Below, one piece after another: positions 6,595-7,967 of a stretch of 7,967 nucleotides of DNA; the stretch's first letter is position 1, and the number at the start of each line of letters is the position of its first letter. The translations under genes were made by a program, and so were the position numbers. The stretch lies in the NCBI GenBank assembly GCA_021204375.1, contig JAJPZL010000497.1:1-7967 (forward strand). Direction: 5' to 3'. The notes beneath the pieces were generated by a model. It searched no databases. It had not been told where the DNA came from and saw only the letters and a program-made list of their open reading frames with translations. The stretch is from Bacteroides sp. (GTDB taxonomy: Bacteria; Bacteroidota; Bacteroidia; Bacteroidales; Bacteroidaceae).

Positions 6595-7952
6595 TTATAG
6601 CAACGTACTAGCCAGTTCACTCAACTGGCTCCGCTCCCCCTTCACCAGATTCACATGCGTAAAAAGATTCTGGCCTTTCATTTTATCGATCATATAGACC
6701 AATCCATTCGATTGAGAATCCAGATAAGGTTGGTCAATCTGCTGAATATCCCCGGTAAATACCATCTTGGTACCCTCCCCGGCACGGGTAATGATCGTCT
6801 TAATTTCATGCGGGGTCAGGTTCTGAGACTCATCCACAATACAGAAAGTTTCACTCAGGCTTCGTCCCCGGATAAAGCCAGCGCTTCAATCACTAACTGT
6901 TCACTTTTCTGCATATCCTCCAGTTTTTTTAATTCAACCGAAGTAGGCTGGAACTGCCGTTTGATCACATTCAGGTTATCAAAAAGCGGTTGCATATAGG
7001 GGGCCACTTTTTCCTGGGCATCACCCGGTAAAAAACCAATATCCTTGTTGGAAAGAGCCACAATAGGGCGGGCCAGCAAAATCTGTTTATACTCATTCAT
7101 CTGGGCCAGTGCAGCTGCCAAAGCCAGTAAAGTCTTTCCGGTACCCGCCTTTCCCGTAAGAGCCACCAGTTTAATATCCGGATCCCGCAACACTTCCAGC
7201 GCAAATATCTGCTCTACATTACGGGGCTCAATCCCATAACTCCGGTGTTTGGTTACTTTCTTTACAGTACGCGTAAAAGGATTATAACGGGCAGGAACCG
7301 AATTCCGGTCACTTTTCAGTAAAAAACACTGGTTAGTGCGGATAAAATCCCCGAACTCAAACTCTTCCCGGGGTACCCCTTCCTCTTTCGAAGAGTAAAT
7401 ACGGTCGATCAATTCCGGGTTTACCTCTTCAAAAACCTTATTCCCCTTCTCAAATATATCTATATTCACTACCTTATCCGTAATGTAATCTTCCGCTACA
7501 ATACCGATAGAGCGCGCCTTCATCCGCAGATTCAGGTCCTTACTTACAAGAACAGTTTTCACATCGGGATACTTTTTTTTCAGATCGGCAGCTACTGCCA
7601 GGATCTGATGATCCGGCTTGGGAGAAGGGAAATACTTATCAATATTCTCCGAATGAGTATCGGATGTTACAATAAAAAGGCGTCCCAATCCAATTCCCAG
7701 GCTGGCCCCTTTTTCAAAAAAGTCATCGTTAGTAAGCAGATCCAGCTCACGTATAAATTCACGTGCATTGAAATTGATCTGCTCATTTCCTTTTTTAAAC
7801 CCATCCAGTTCCTCCAGGACTACGATCGGAAGATAAATATCATTATCCTGAAAATACTGCAGACACTTATAATCATGAAGGATAACATTGGTATCCAGAA
7901 CAAAATTCTTTTTTGCCATAGTAGTATCATGTTTAGATGTTTCCTTGCTCAT
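6595..7952 (-). pseudogene. phoH: PIN domain-PhoH ATPase, frameshifted by loss of one base
   Basis: With the frame restored the protein has 452 residues, as expected for the PhoH2/YlaK-type family: an N-terminal PIN ribonuclease-like domain fused to a PhoH P-loop NTPase, cytoplasmic and thought to act on RNA. PIN motifs: FVLDTNVILHD (17-27, D20), VVLEELDGF (44-52) and VSKDLNLR (136-143). PhoH: Walker A GKAGTGKT (267-274), then ARPIVALSNKDIGFLPGDAQ. The reading frame from 7952 runs to A359 and then ends in six wrong residues and TGA at 6855-6857. The family sequence A-[FY][18 protein letters not shown] continues in the frame one base over, down to TAA at 6595-6597. One base is missing in minus-strand GCTTTATCC near 6873-6876. 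The short product keeps Walker A but lacks the Walker B DESQ and the FTGDIQQID block, so it should not work as an ATPase. Both halves are otherwise perfectly conserved, which suggests either a very recent lesion or a sequence error. Start: ATG 7952; the ATG at 7919 (residue 12, MAKKNFVLD) is an alternative that fits many homologues better. Confidence 0.88.
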
Positions 7953-7967
7953 AAATATAATGATTTT

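Noticed and set aside
6855..6890. Programmed -1 frameshift in the PhoH gene.
   Set aside because: GGCTTTA is not an X-XXY-YYZ slippery heptamer, no downstream structure is evident, and PhoH genes are normally a single frame. A lost base explains it more simply.

Overview
The window looks like chromosomal DNA of a member of the Bacteroidota, most likely the order Bacteroidales. Three intergenic sites match the Bacteroides-type -7 element TAnnTTTG, Shine-Dalgarno sequences are weak or absent, and the YgiQ, PhoH/PIN, DUF456 and golvesin-domain proteins all read like Bacteroidales orthologues. I see no tRNA, rRNA, CRISPR array, insertion sequence or phage gene.

Layout. Positions 76-2994 (+) hold one long reading frame of 972 codons. 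It encodes a secreted amidase-like protein carrying golvesin, FN3 and C-terminal domains, of the kind often annotated 'xanthan lyase'. Four in-frame stop codons (934, 1084, 1660, 2563) break it, with no change of frame. A good promoter (2977-3007), overlapping its 3' end, drives three small genes (3035-3367, 3408-3653, 3646-3990) that look like one operon and whose products I do not recognise. A DUF456 membrane protein follows (4064-4543); a hairpin sits directly against its start codon. Next is ygiQ (4641-6491), a radical SAM protein with its own promoter almost touching the ATG. A 13-bp perfect inverted repeat (6528-6559) lies between ygiQ and a convergent PIN-PhoH ATPase gene (6595-7952, -). 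The phoH gene has lost one base near 6873-6876, which separates its Walker A half from its Walker B half.

How it fits together. The genes appear to be independent housekeeping or envelope units, not one pathway. The most notable feature is five disabling lesions in about 8 kb, in two otherwise well-preserved genes. Three of the four nonsense codons sit where the protein context calls for Trp, as expected from TGG to TAG/TGA changes. This could be real gene decay, a mutational bias, or sequence error, and the window alone cannot tell which. I found no convincing undescribed defence or mobile system. The best candidates for new biology are the three-gene operon, the split amidase architecture, and the leader and hairpin arrangements at ygiQ and the DUF456 gene.
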